Made by a program: the position numbers and the translations under genes | Notes under the pieces: generated by a model | Seen by the model: the letters and a program-made list of their open reading frames with translations, nothing else | Told to the model about the DNA's origin: nothing | The model's database searches: none | In this document: positions 18,749 through 26,780 of the stretch, piece after piece | Layout of the letters: each line of letters opens with the position of its first letter | Numbering within the stretch: the first letter of the stretch is position 1 | Assembly: GCA_949285735.1 (NCBI GenBank) | Contig: CASEAQ010000013.1 | Span: 1-54,506 of the forward strand | Direction: 5' to 3' | DNA from: an uncultured Bacteroidales bacterium | GTDB lineage: Bacteria > Bacteroidota > Bacteroidia > Bacteroidales > Muribaculaceae | Length of the DNA: 54,506 nucleotides

Positions 18749-20218
18749 ATGGCTGGATTGAAATCGTTGGCTAAGGATACTGCCATCTATGGCATGAGCA
18801 GCATCGTAGGCAGGTTTTTGAACTACTTGCTTGTGCCGCTTTATACAGCAAAACTTTCGGTGGAGTCGGGTGGATATGGTGTGATTACCAATATTTATTC
18901 GTATGTTGCGCTGTTGCTCGTGATTCTTACCTATGGTATGGAAACGGCGTTTTTCCGTTTTGCCAACAAGAAAGATGAGGACCCGAATAAGGTGTATTCA
19001 TCGATACTTATTTCGGTGGCTACTACTTCGCTGCTGTTTGTCTTGCTTGTGCTGGCGTTTCTGCCGCAGGTTTCGTCGTTTATTGGCTATTCGGCACACC
19101 CCGAATATGTGGGCGTGATGGCTGTGTGTGTGGCGATTGATGCGTTCCAGACCATTCCGTTTGCCTATTTGCGCTACAAGAAGCGCGCCATGAAGTTTGC
19201 CGCGCTGAAGCTGCTTTTCATAGTGCTTAACATTGCGCTTAATCTTGCTTATTTTGTATTGCTGCCATCGTTGTATGAAAGCTACCCTGATGTGGTGGGC
19301 AAGATATACGACCCGTCGGTGGGCGTGGGGTATGCATTCTTCATCAATCTGTTCTGTACGGCGTTAATCACGCTCTTCTTTTGGAAGGAACTGACTGGAT
19401 TCAAGTATGTTTTCGATGCACGGCTCATGAAGCGCATATTGAGCTACAGTTGGCCAATACTTGTGTTGGGCATCACTGGAATACTCAACCAGACTGCCGA
19501 CAAGATATTGTTCCCGTTCATCTATGCTGGCAGCGATGCCACGGCACAACTTGGCATATATGGCGCGGCAAGCAAGGTGGCAATGATAATGGCTGTGATA
19601 ACACAGGCATTCCGTTATGCCTACGAGCCGTTTGTGTTTGGCAAGACTGGCGATCGCGACAGTGCCGACACACAGGCGCAGGCGATGAAATTCTTCATAA
19701 TCTTCACACTGCTGGCGTTCCTTGCAGTGGTTGCCTACCTCGACATTCTGAAGTATATCATTGCTCCCGACTATTGGAGCGGTTTGCGCGTGGTGCCGAT
19801 AGTGATGGCAGCCGAGATAATGATGGGGGTGTATTTCAACTTGTCGTTTTGGTACAAGCTCACCGACCGCACCATTTGGGGGGCGGTGTTCTCGGGCATA
19901 GGGTGTGCCGTGCTGGTGGCTATAAATGTGGCATTTGTGCCGATTTACGGCTATATGGCTTGCGCCTGGGCAGGTTTTGCCGGGTATGGCACGGCGATGC
20001 TACTCTCTTATTTCGTGGGCAACAAGTATTACCCCGTCAATTATCCTTTGAAGCGCATTGCCGGCTATTTGGCACTTGCCGGAGCAATATTTGCAGTGTA
20101 TGAGTTTGTGGCGTTGGACAATATGCTTGTCAACCTGTTGCTTCGCACTGTGTTGCTCGCCGTGTTTGTGGCAGTGGTTGTCAAAGCCGAACATTTCCGT
20201 CTGCCGTCGAGGCGTTAG
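18749..20218 (+). CDS. Wzx-like polysaccharide flippase (MATE/MVF fold)
   Basis: 489-residue integral membrane protein with about 14 hydrophobic helices. It starts AGLKSLAKDTAIYGMSSIVGRFLNYLLVPLYT, a typical opening of lipopolysaccharide or polysaccharide flippases. Conserved positions such as YGMETAFFRFANK and ILGITGILNQTADKI support this. It would move undecaprenyl-linked oligosaccharides across the inner membrane. No glycan biosynthesis genes surround it, so the glycan is unknown. Its stop codon overlaps the stop codon of convergent queA. Confidence 0.85.
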   Translation: MAGLKSLAKDTAIYGMSSIVGRFLNYLLVPLYTAKLSVESGGYGVITNIYSYVALLLVILTYGMETAFFRFANKKDEDPNKVYSSILISVATTSLLFVLLVLAFLPQVSSFIGYSAHPEYVGVMAVCVAIDAFQTIPFAYLRYKKRAMKFAALKLLFIVLNIALNLAYFVLLPSLYESYPDVVGKIYDPSVGVGYAFFINLFCTALITLFFWKELTGFKYVFDARLMKRILSYSWPILVLGITGILNQTADKILFPFIYAGSDATAQLGIYGAASKVAMIMAVITQAFRYAYEPFVFGKTGDRDSADTQAQAMKFFIIFTLLAFLAVVAYLDILKYIIAPDYWSGLRVVPIVMAAEIMMGVYFNLSFWYKLTDRTIWGAVFSGIGCAVLVAINVAFVPIYGYMACAWAGFAGYGTAMLLSYFVGNKYYPVNYPLKRIAGYLALAGAIFAVYEFVALDNMLVNLLLRTVLLAVFVAVVVKAEHFRLPSRR

Positions 20219-21453
20219 CGTAGCAGCAGTGTGGCATCGCCGTAGCTCAGGAACCGGAAGTCGTGGGCGAGAGCGTAGTCGTAGATGCAGCGCCAGTCGC
20301 CATCGACAAATGCCGACACGAGCAGCAGTAATGTTGACTGCGGCTGGTGGAAATTGGTAATCATGCCGTCGATGACGTGGAAGCGGAATCCCGGGGCAAT
20401 CATGATTTGGGTGCTGCCGATATAGCTGTCGGCATTGTGGCGGTCGAGGTAATCGACAATGGCTTGCAGGGCAGTGCGCGTGTCAGGCTCGTCGGCTGCA
20501 TTGATGGTGTAGGGCAGCCACTGGCCTATGCGCAGCTCTTGCTCGTCGGCATCGGGATTGCGCAGCAGTGTGACGCCTATGTAGTAAAGGCTTTCAAGTG
20601 TGCGCACCGATGTGGTGCCAACGGCGATTACAGGGCTTGTGGTGTTGTTGATGAGGTCGTTGAGCAACGAGCGAGAGACGGAGATAAACTCGGTGTGCAT
20701 CTCGTGGTCGCCTATAGTTTCCGATTTCACTGGCTGGAATGTTCCTGCTCCCACGTGCAACGTGAGTTCGCGGCGGCGTATTCCCATTTGGTCACACTCG
20801 GCAAGCAGTTGGTCGGTGAAGTGCAGTCCTGCCGTCGGGGCGGCAACGCTGCCGTCGATGTGTGAATACACCGTCTGGTAGTCGTTGCTGTCGCTTGGTT
20901 CGGTTGCTCGGTTCAAGTCGGGTGGAATGGGTATTTCGCCCACGGCTTCGAGTACCGACGCAAAAGTGATGGCATCGTTGTTCCAAGTGAATTTGACGAT
21001 GAATGCATTGCCTCGTCGTTCGCCACGGTGTGCGGTGAGAGTCACTTGGTTGCCGTCGATAGTGAGTGGCATCGTGAGCGGTTCTTCTTTCCACCGCTTG
21101 GCATTGCCTATGAAACACAACCATGAGCAGCAGCCAGTCGAGGCGAAAGCCAGTGCATAGTCGCGCGGCTCTTCGGGTTCGAGGCAGAAGATTTCAATCC
21201 ATGCGCCTTGGTTTGGCTTGCGGAAGCGCAGGCGGGCATTGATGACGCGAGTGTTGTTGTAAACAAGCATCGAGCCGCTTGGCAACAACCGGGGAACGTC
21301 TGAAAATATGTATTCGCCCTTTATTGAATGGTTGCTGTAACATAGCAGCTTGCACTTTTCACGCTCGGCAAGTGGATGCTTGGCGATGCGCTCATCGGGC
21401 AATGGATAGTTGAAGTCTTCGATGCGCAGGTTGCGTATTTCGTCTATATTCAT
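20215..21453 (-). CDS. queA: S-adenosylmethionine:tRNA ribosyltransferase-isomerase QueA
   Basis: 412 residues from the ATG at 21453; a TTG two codons upstream is a less likely start. It transfers the ribosyl group of SAM to preQ1 in tRNA, forming epoxyqueuosine at position 34. Family motifs: FNYPLPDERIAKHPL at the start, SMLVYNNTRVINARL, AAPTAGLHFTDQLL, LHVGAGTFQPV, and GMITNFHQPQSTLLLLVSAF near the end. It lies downstream of tRNA-Cys on the same strand, separated by an intrinsic terminator, so it needs readthrough or its own promoter. Confidence 0.97.
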   Translation of the reverse strand: MNIDEIRNLRIEDFNYPLPDERIAKHPLAEREKCKLLCYSNHSIKGEYIFSDVPRLLPSGSMLVYNNTRVINARLRFRKPNQGAWIEIFCLEPEEPRDYALAFASTGCCSWLCFIGNAKRWKEEPLTMPLTIDGNQVTLTAHRGERRGNAFIVKFTWNNDAITFASVLEAVGEIPIPPDLNRATEPSDSNDYQTVYSHIDGSVAAPTAGLHFTDQLLAECDQMGIRRRELTLHVGAGTFQPVKSETIGDHEMHTEFISVSRSLLNDLINNTTSPVIAVGTTSVRTLESLYYIGVTLLRNPDADEQELRIGQWLPYTINAADEPDTRTALQAIVDYLDRHNADSYIGSTQIMIAPGFRFHVIDGMITNFHQPQSTLLLLVSAFVDGDWRCIYDYALAHDFRFLSYGDATLLLR

Positions 21454-21474
21454 AAGCAATGGGTAGGTGTAAAT

Positions 21475-21504
21475 AAAAAAAGCTCTTGCTTAGTGGCAAG
21501 AGCT
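21475..21504 (-). terminator. Intrinsic terminator after tRNA-Cys
   Basis: AGCTCTTGC (21481-21489) pairs perfectly with 21496-21504, with a 6-base loop, followed on the complement by at least six T. It lies between tRNA-Cys and queA. Confidence 0.85.
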
Positions 21505-21510
21505 TTCGAG

Positions 21511-21582
21511 AGGTTCCTGGCGGAATCGAACCGCCGTACACGGTTTTGCAGACCGTTGACTAAGCCACTCATCCAAGGAACC
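21511..21582 (-). tRNA. tRNA-Cys (anticodon GCA)
   Basis: The complement folds as a 72-base tRNA. The acceptor stem GGTTCCT/AGGAACC closes with discriminator U73, characteristic of cysteine tRNAs. The anticodon loop reads CTGCAAA (anticodon GCA), and the T-arm holds GGTTCGATTCC. CCA is not encoded. A consensus promoter lies 18 bases upstream, and a terminator follows directly. Confidence 0.95.
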
Positions 21583-21599
21583 TTGTTGTTTTGTGACGG

Positions 21600-21631
21600 C
21601 AAAGGTACGACTATTTTTGAAACCATGCAAT
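21600..21631 (-). promoter_or_regulatory. Promoter of tRNA-Cys
   Basis: The complement has TACCTTTG (21607-21600) and ATTG (21631-21628) separated by 20 bases. Confidence 0.6.
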
Positions 21632-22141
21632 AGCTGACAGAAAAAAATTGAAAAAATCTACATCGTCATGCTTCGTTGTTGCCTGTTTGTGCGATTATGA
21701 TGCAGTTAAAAATGTCTTCGCTGAGTCCTGATATGCATGATATTTTGGTAATATCCTTCTTCTTAACCGTCTGTTAGTTTGTTGTGCCTGTGCGACGAAA
21801 TCTATTCTGTGATTCTTAGAAACTGTTTTGATTTTTTTGTTCAATGGTTTGAGATGGATTTCCGAGGCGATTTTGATTGTTTTTTGAATAAGTTTAGCGA
21901 GCAAAACGTTGAAAACAATAAGCGAAAGAGTCAGAAAAAACTCTCAAAACATGAACAAAGAACTTATCTTAAAATTTTTCCTGTAAAAAATCATAACAGC
22001 TTCCTAATAGGTACTTTAAAATAAGAACATAATTCTCGAAAATAGCATTATGTTAAACAATGTATATAGATTGCCGAAGTAGTTAACATAAGTAAAAAAG
22101 ATTCTATTTCGTGATGTGCTGGTGTAGAATTTTTGTTTTCG
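21632..22141. other. AT-rich spacer, no gene seen
   Basis: About 510 bases, clearly richer in A and T than the flanking genes. Short open frames exist on both strands (for example 21779-22024 plus, 21695-21904 minus), but none shows a recognisable domain, promoter or ribosome-binding site. It may be a degraded insertion, or part of the regulatory region of the ATPase cassette that follows. Confidence 0.4.
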
Positions 22142-22203
22142 CTTACTCTTTTAGAGTAAGAAGTTGCTTAATAGTTCAGGTCATTGAACAATTTAAACAA
22201 CTT
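22142..22203 (+). promoter_or_regulatory. Structured leader of the AAA+ cassette
   Basis: Hairpin 1: CTTACTCT (22142-22149) with 22153-22160, 3-base loop. Hairpin 2 is two-layered: AAGTTG (22161-22166) with CAACTT (22198-22203) enclosing GTTCA (22174-22178) with TGAAC (22185-22189). All lie within 100 bases of the ATPase start, arranged end to end. This suggests an attenuator or binding site. Confidence 0.45.
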
Positions 22204-22240
22204 CTAAAGCAATCGAGAACGATGGAAGAAGGAGGTTGAA

Positions 22241-23224
22241 ATGAGCGTGACTACTGCAGAAAAAGAATGGCTTTTGCGCGTTAGCGGGAAAGTTGGAAAT
22301 GTCGAGGAAAAGGCTGCGCCCCCAGCCAACAGGGTGGGAGTGGCAAGCGGAACAACTACTGTGGCTACCAAAAAGGTTGGCAGGGGATTTGAAGATGTTG
22401 CTGGAATGACCGAATTGAAACGACTTGTGACCGAGGGGTTTATAAATGTTATTAACAACAAGGAGTGTGCCGCGGCATACGGGATAAAGCCGCCAAGTAT
22501 GCTGCTTTATGGACCCTCGGGGTGTGGCAAGACTTTCTTTGCCGAGAAAATGGCTGAAGAGGTGGGTATAAATTTCATGAAAGTCGTGCCCGACGATATC
22601 GCATCGACGCTGGTGCATGGTACGCAGGAAAAGATAGGTGAACTTTTCCGCAAAGCCGAACGCAAGTCTCCCACACTGATGTTTTTCGACGAGTTTGACG
22701 CTATGGTTCCGCATCGTACAAACAATGAAATGGACTACCAGAATGGCGAAGTGAACGAGTTCCTGTGTATGCTCAACAATGCTGCCGACCGCGGGGTGTA
22801 TGTGCTTGCAGCAACCAACCATCCCGAGCGCATCGACAAGGCAGTGCTGCGGACGGGGCGCATCGACGAGATAATATATGTTGACATGCCCGATGCTGAA
22901 GTACGTGCCGGACTGTTCCGTTTGGCTTTGTCGAAATTGCCTGCCGATGAGGGGGTTGACTGCGAGAAGCTCGCCGACTTGACCAATGGATACAATTGCA
23001 GCGATATAAGCTATATCGTGAAAGTGGCATCGCGCAGAATGTTTAACGCGTCGATACTTGAAAGACATTTACCCTATAAGAAAATTACGCAGGAACTGCT
23101 CGAAGATGTCATCTTGCATAGAACGCCGTCGGTGAGCAGCAAAGACTTGCGCGAGTTTGAGCGAATAAGGAGTGAATTTTCGCCAAAGGACAGCGTTGCA
23201 AGGAGGAGTGTCGGTTTTTTCTGA
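22241..23224 (+). CDS. Single-domain AAA+ ATPase (Cdc48/FtsH-like clade)
   Basis: 327 residues. A ~50-residue variable N-terminus precedes one AAA domain: Walker A GPSGCGKT (91-98), Walker B LMFFDEFD (146-153), sensor N193, and the second region of homology with two arginine-finger candidates (R204, R207) in ATNHPERIDKAVLRTGRID. A small helical lid follows (NGYNCSDISYIVKVASRR). There is no protease, membrane or nucleic-acid domain, so it probably remodels a protein partner. It starts a three-gene cassette with two YbjN-like proteins. An AAGGAGG sits 5 bases before the ATG, unusually strong for this phylum. The specific function is unknown. Confidence 0.85.
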   Translation: MSVTTAEKEWLLRVSGKVGNVEEKAAPPANRVGVASGTTTVATKKVGRGFEDVAGMTELKRLVTEGFINVINNKECAAAYGIKPPSMLLYGPSGCGKTFFAEKMAEEVGINFMKVVPDDIASTLVHGTQEKIGELFRKAERKSPTLMFFDEFDAMVPHRTNNEMDYQNGEVNEFLCMLNNAADRGVYVLAATNHPERIDKAVLRTGRIDEIIYVDMPDAEVRAGLFRLALSKLPADEGVDCEKLADLTNGYNCSDISYIVKVASRRMFNASILERHLPYKKITQELLEDVILHRTPSVSSKDLREFERIRSEFSPKDSVARRSVGFF

Positions 23225-23263
23225 TATTGAAAATGTGTTTAATTAAATAATTGTTAAGTTGTT

Positions 23264-23653
23264 ATGAATGAAAAAGTCTTAGAAACATTTGGAACACTTG
23301 GCTTCAAACTCAATTTTGTTGATGGTGTGGGCTATGAATTTGTCTATGAGGGTACGAATTTCCTTTATCTAGAAAGTTCTGACGACGAAACGTTCCTGTC
23401 GATAGCTGTGCCCAATGTGTGCAGTTATGACGAGGGCGATGAGCTGGAATTTTATGAAATCATGGACAAGGTGAATTCCTCCCTCAACTACACCAAGGCC
23501 TGCCGGTTGGGCAATCGTATGTGGATTTTCTATCAGAGGGAACTTGTAGGTAATGAAGATCTTGAGCATCTTATTTCCGCGATGATTACATATCTCGACT
23601 TTGCACAAGATTTTGCCATCAAGGTTATCAATGAAAAGATGGCGACAGCGTAG
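23264..23653 (+). CDS. YbjN-like small protein 1 of the AAA+ cassette
   Basis: 129 residues, no signal or membrane segment, acidic. The pattern of helix (KVLETFGTLGFK), four or five strands (YEFVYEGTNFLYLES, TFLSIAVPNV), then helices with an aromatic strand (NRMWIFYQRE) resembles YbjN or type III secretion-chaperone-like folds, which bind other proteins. It follows the ATPase by 39 bases. The stop codon is TAG. In the same frame an acidic 18-codon tail continues to a TAA at 23708, suggesting the gene was once longer. A chaperone or adaptor for the ATPase is a reasonable inference, unproven. Confidence 0.7.
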   Translation: MNEKVLETFGTLGFKLNFVDGVGYEFVYEGTNFLYLESSDDETFLSIAVPNVCSYDEGDELEFYEIMDKVNSSLNYTKACRLGNRMWIFYQRELVGNEDLEHLISAMITYLDFAQDFAIKVINEKMATA

Positions 23654-23728
23654 AATGGTGATGTAGATGGTGTGGAAGATGTGGACGAAGATAAAAATAA
23701 CGATAACTAATAGAAGGAGTATTGTGCA

Positions 23729-24124
23729 ATGACTAAGAAAGAAACCGTAGTATCCATTTTCGAGGATATGGGCTACAAGACCGAGGTTGACAACGATGGT
23801 GACATAATGGTGCGCTACCAAATGAAAAGCATCTATACCATCATTGGCAATGAAGACGAGAAGTATCTTGTAATGGTATTGCCTCAGTTTGCAAATGTCG
23901 AGGAAGAGGACCTCGCTTTGGCGTTCGCAGCTTGTAACAAGGCGACGCGTGAAATCAAGCTCGCAAAATATTACATCGAGTGTACGCTTAAAAGCGTGTC
24001 GGCAGCTTGTGAGTTTTATTATACCGATGAAGAGTCGTTGAAGTTTAACATCGAACAGTCGCTTCGCATCTTGAGCATGACTCGTTCGGTGTTCCGCAAC
24101 ACCAAGGCAGAACTTGTCGAGTGA
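23729..24124 (+). CDS. YbjN-like small protein 2 of the AAA+ cassette
   Basis: 131 residues, acidic and cytoplasmic. It has the same plan as the preceding protein: opening helix TVVSIFEDMGYK, strands DIMVRYQMKSIYTIIGNED and YLVMVLPQF, a helix (LALAFAACNKATREI), strand YYIECTLKS, and C-terminal helices. Identity to its neighbour is low, so they are distant paralogs or partners. AAGGAG lies 9 bases before the ATG. It ends the cassette, followed by two strong hairpins. YbjN-like is my best assignment; an uncharacterised family is the alternative. Confidence 0.7.
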   Translation: MTKKETVVSIFEDMGYKTEVDNDGDIMVRYQMKSIYTIIGNEDEKYLVMVLPQFANVEEEDLALAFAACNKATREIKLAKYYIECTLKSVSAACEFYYTDEESLKFNIEQSLRILSMTRSVFRNTKAELVE

Positions 24125-24137
24125 GTCTTGACAAGTG

Positions 24138-24226
24138 ATGGCAGCGGCTTGTGGTAATAGTGCTGTATAAAAAGCCGTTGCCATAAGACAATTAATGGGC
24201 GCACTGTGTGTGAAGTGCGCCCATTA
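24138..24226. terminator. Two tandem hairpins between the AAA+ cassette and rho
   Basis: Stem 1: 24138-24150 with 24172-24184 (13 pairs, one G-U). Stem 2: 24193-24205 with 24214-24226 (13 perfect pairs, 8-base loop). They separate the convergent cassette and rho and probably terminate from both sides, though U-tracts are weak. Confidence 0.65.
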
Positions 24227-24256
24227 TCGTGTGTTTGTATTATGATATATAACAAC

Positions 24257-26368
24257 TTAGTCGTTCATCGAAAGGAGCAATTCCTCGTTGGAACGTGTGC
24301 GTTCCATGCGGTCTTTGATAAATTCCATTGCCTCGATCGAAGTGCGGTCGCTCAAGAAGCGGCGCAATACCCACATGCGGTTGAGCGTGTCGCGCGAGAG
24401 CAACAGGTCGTCGCGGCGGGTACTCGAAGCCATGATGTCAACCGACGGGAATATGCGCTTGTTGGACAGCTTGCGGTCGAGCTGAAGTTCCATATTGCCT
24501 GTTCCCTTGAACTCTTCAAAAATCACTTCGTCCATCTTCGAGCCGGTTTCGATGAGGGCTGTGGCAATGATTGTGAGGCTACCGCCGTTCTCGATGTTGC
24601 GGGCTGCGCCAAAGAAGCGTTTGGGCTTCTGCAATGCGTTGGCATCGACACCGCCCGACAATATTTTGCCCGATGCCGGCGACACGGTGTTGTAGGCGCG
24701 AGCCAGGCGAGTAATCGAGTCGAGCAGAATCACCACGTCGTGTCCGCACTCCACGAGGCGTTTTGCCTTTTCAAGCACGAGCCCTGCAATCTTCACGTGG
24801 CGTTCAGCCGGTTCGTCGAATGTCGAGGCAATGACTTCGGCATTGACGCTGCGCGCCATGTCGGTCACTTCTTCGGGTCGCTCGTCGATGAGCAATATAA
24901 TCATGTAGGCTTCGGGGTGGTTTTCCGATATGGCGTTGGCAATATCCTTTAGCAGCACTGTCTTACCTGTTTTGGGCGGAGCCACGATAAGCCCACGTTG
25001 CCCTTTGCCAATGGGGGCAAACATATCCACGATGCGTGTTGATATGTTGCACGACTTTCCGCTCGTGAGGTCGAATTTCTCATCGGGGAACAATGGTACA
25101 AGATGTTCAAACGGGATGCGGTCGCGGACAAACTCGGGTGTGCGTCCGTTGATTAGGTCAACGCGGCACAATGGGAAGTATTTTTCCCCCTCCTTGGGCG
25201 GACGTATGGTACCTTCTACCACGTCGCCGGTTTTAAGTCCGTTGAGCTTGATTTGGCTTTGTGCAACATATATGTCGTCGGGCGAAGTGAGGTAGTTGTA
25301 GTCCGACGAGCGCAAGAATCCATATCCGTCGGGCATCACTTCGAGCACACCAGTTGCTTTCAGTATTCCCTCGAAGTTGAATGGTTCGGGTTCGGGCTGC
25401 GCTGCGACAGGTTTGGCAGCTTGCTTGCCGTTCTGTTTTGCGAATTTGCCGCGTTTGCCTGTCGCCGTGGTTGCTGTTGCAGCCTCCTGCTTCTCGGCTT
25501 GCGGTTCTTGGATTATTATCGGGGCTTTGGCGGCTTCTTCGGCGGCGCGGCGAGCCTCTTCGGCAGCGCGTCGGGCAGCCTCTTCACGTTCTTGCTGGCT
25601 GCGGGGCTTGAAGGTCTTGCGCGCGCCAGTGTTGAAGAATGCGTCGAGCGAAACCGAGGGTTTCCTCATCTCGGCATGTACAGCCGTCGGCTGCTCGTCT
25701 TGTTTCGGGGTGTTGTCGGCAGCCTGTTCACTGGCTTGCTGTTCGGTTGCCGGTATATTGTTTTGTTCTGCGTTGGCTTCTTGCTGTTGTTGGAAGTCTT
25801 GCTGCGGAGCTTCGTCTGTGACGTTGATATTTTCGTTGGCAGATGTTTCTGTTACTGCGCTGTTTTCGCTTGTGGCAGCATCGATTTGTTGTTCAGCCAC
25901 CACATCGTTGTTACTTTCCATCTCTTTGTTTTTCTTTGTCTTTTTTCGTTTTGGTTGGTTGTCTGGTAGTGTACTATCCTCTTTGCCGATTTCTTGTTGC
26001 TGCAAAGTCTTTTCTTTTAGATCAGCCTGTGGGCTTGTTGTTTCCTGGGCTTGTTTTCTTGACTTTTTGGGCTGGTTGTTTTTTTTCGGGGCAACGTCGT
26101 CGGGCTTGTCGGTGTCGTTGCCGCTGTTGTCTTTTTGTGTGTCGTTTTTTGCCTTGGCCTTGTTGTTCTTTTGCTTGGCAGAGCCGCGCTTCTTGCGCTC
26201 GGTCATGTTGGCTGCCGATGCTTTAGAACTGTTTATTGCCTGTTGGTCAAGAATAGTGTAAATCAAGTCGTCTTGGCTCAAATCATCGATTTTCTTGATG
26301 TCCATCGACGTTGCGATGGCTTTTAATTCAGTCAGGTCAAGCGAACTTAAATCAGAAAGAGTGTACAT
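24257..26368 (-). CDS. rho: Transcription termination factor Rho with long disordered insertion
   Basis: 703 residues from the ATG at 26368 ([16 protein letters not shown]). An in-frame ATG at 26404 adds 12 residues unlike Rho and lies inside a leader hairpin. The Rho N-terminal helical domain (1-45) is followed by about 270 low-complexity residues rich in K, Q, E, A, N. The RNA-binding cold-shock-like domain then reads [21 protein letters not shown]. The RecA-type motor follows, with P-loop APPKTGKT, Walker [17 protein letters not shown], and the Q/R-loop regions. It is a hexameric RNA helicase that ends transcripts. The insertion is typical of Bacteroidetes Rho. Confidence 0.95.
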   Translation of the reverse strand: MYTLSDLSSLDLTELKAIATSMDIKKIDDLSQDDLIYTILDQQAINSSKASAANMTERKKRGSAKQKNNKAKAKNDTQKDNSGNDTDKPDDVAPKKNNQPKKSRKQAQETTSPQADLKEKTLQQQEIGKEDSTLPDNQPKRKKTKKNKEMESNNDVVAEQQIDAATSENSAVTETSANENINVTDEAPQQDFQQQQEANAEQNNIPATEQQASEQAADNTPKQDEQPTAVHAEMRKPSVSLDAFFNTGARKTFKPRSQQEREEAARRAAEEARRAAEEAAKAPIIIQEPQAEKQEAATATTATGKRGKFAKQNGKQAAKPVAAQPEPEPFNFEGILKATGVLEVMPDGYGFLRSSDYNYLTSPDDIYVAQSQIKLNGLKTGDVVEGTIRPPKEGEKYFPLCRVDLINGRTPEFVRDRIPFEHLVPLFPDEKFDLTSGKSCNISTRIVDMFAPIGKGQRGLIVAPPKTGKTVLLKDIANAISENHPEAYMIILLIDERPEEVTDMARSVNAEVIASTFDEPAERHVKIAGLVLEKAKRLVECGHDVVILLDSITRLARAYNTVSPASGKILSGGVDANALQKPKRFFGAARNIENGGSLTIIATALIETGSKMDEVIFEEFKGTGNMELQLDRKLSNKRIFPSVDIMASSTRRDDLLLSRDTLNRMWVLRRFLSDRTSIEAMEFIKDRMERTRSNEELLLSMND

Positions 26369-26399
26369 ATTATGTTTGGATAATATATTGGTAAAGCAC

Positions 26400-26448
26400 G
26401 GCATGTGAGTTGTTTCGCACTCTCATGCCTCGGCACATGGCTGTGCCG
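26400..26448 (-). promoter_or_regulatory. Tandem hairpins in the rho leader
   Basis: Stem 1: 26400-26410 with 26419-26429 (one A-A mismatch). Stem 2: CGGCACA (26431-26437) with TGTGCCG (26442-26448). They are transcribed 30-80 bases before the rho start and might serve autoregulation by attenuation. Confidence 0.4.
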
Positions 26449-26564
26449 CAAATCATAATGAAATTTTTGAAAAAAATTGTCCTACTTGGGGAATGCCATT
26501 GCATCACATCAACACTGGGCGTGTTTGTGATATTCACGACAACGGCTTTAGTCGAATTGTGGTG

Positions 26565-26572
26565 CAAATGTA
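26565..26572 (-). promoter_or_regulatory. -7 box of the rho promoter
   Basis: The complement reads TACATTTG; no clear TTTG at the expected spacing. It implies a ~190-base untranslated leader. The rest of the 26369-26780 spacer holds only the leader hairpins and the transketolase promoter; no gene was seen. Confidence 0.45.
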
Positions 26573-26694
26573 GCAAAATTTCGCAATTTGAGAAAATCTT
26601 TTGTCCGAAAAAGCAGCATCGATGATTTTTGTGTCACAAAATGCCGCTTGCGAGGGCAAGAAAATGGGTTGCGGCACATTTCACGGCACTTATT

Positions 26695-26726
26695 TTTCGG
26701 TTAATCATGAAAAACTGTTACTTTTG
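26695..26726 (+). promoter_or_regulatory. Promoter of transketolase
   Basis: TACTTTTG (26719-26726), with TTTC (26695-26698) 20 bases upstream in place of TTTG. The ATG at 26781 follows after 54 bases. Confidence 0.55.
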
Positions 26727-26780
26727 CCAATATTTTAATATTTTTGCGTATAGGAAAAATCTAACAACAAAATAGGTTCT

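Noticed and set aside
22193-23068. 291-codon open frame on the minus strand
   Set aside because: Antisense to the AAA+ ATPase with Walker A and B motifs on the plus strand.
24206-24952. 248-codon open frame on the plus strand
   Set aside because: Antisense to the conserved motor domain of rho.
25377-26261. 294-codon hydrophobic open frame on the plus strand
   Set aside because: Looks like a membrane protein, but it is the complement of the A/E/Q/K-rich insertion of rho, whose codons give S, C, F and L on the other strand.
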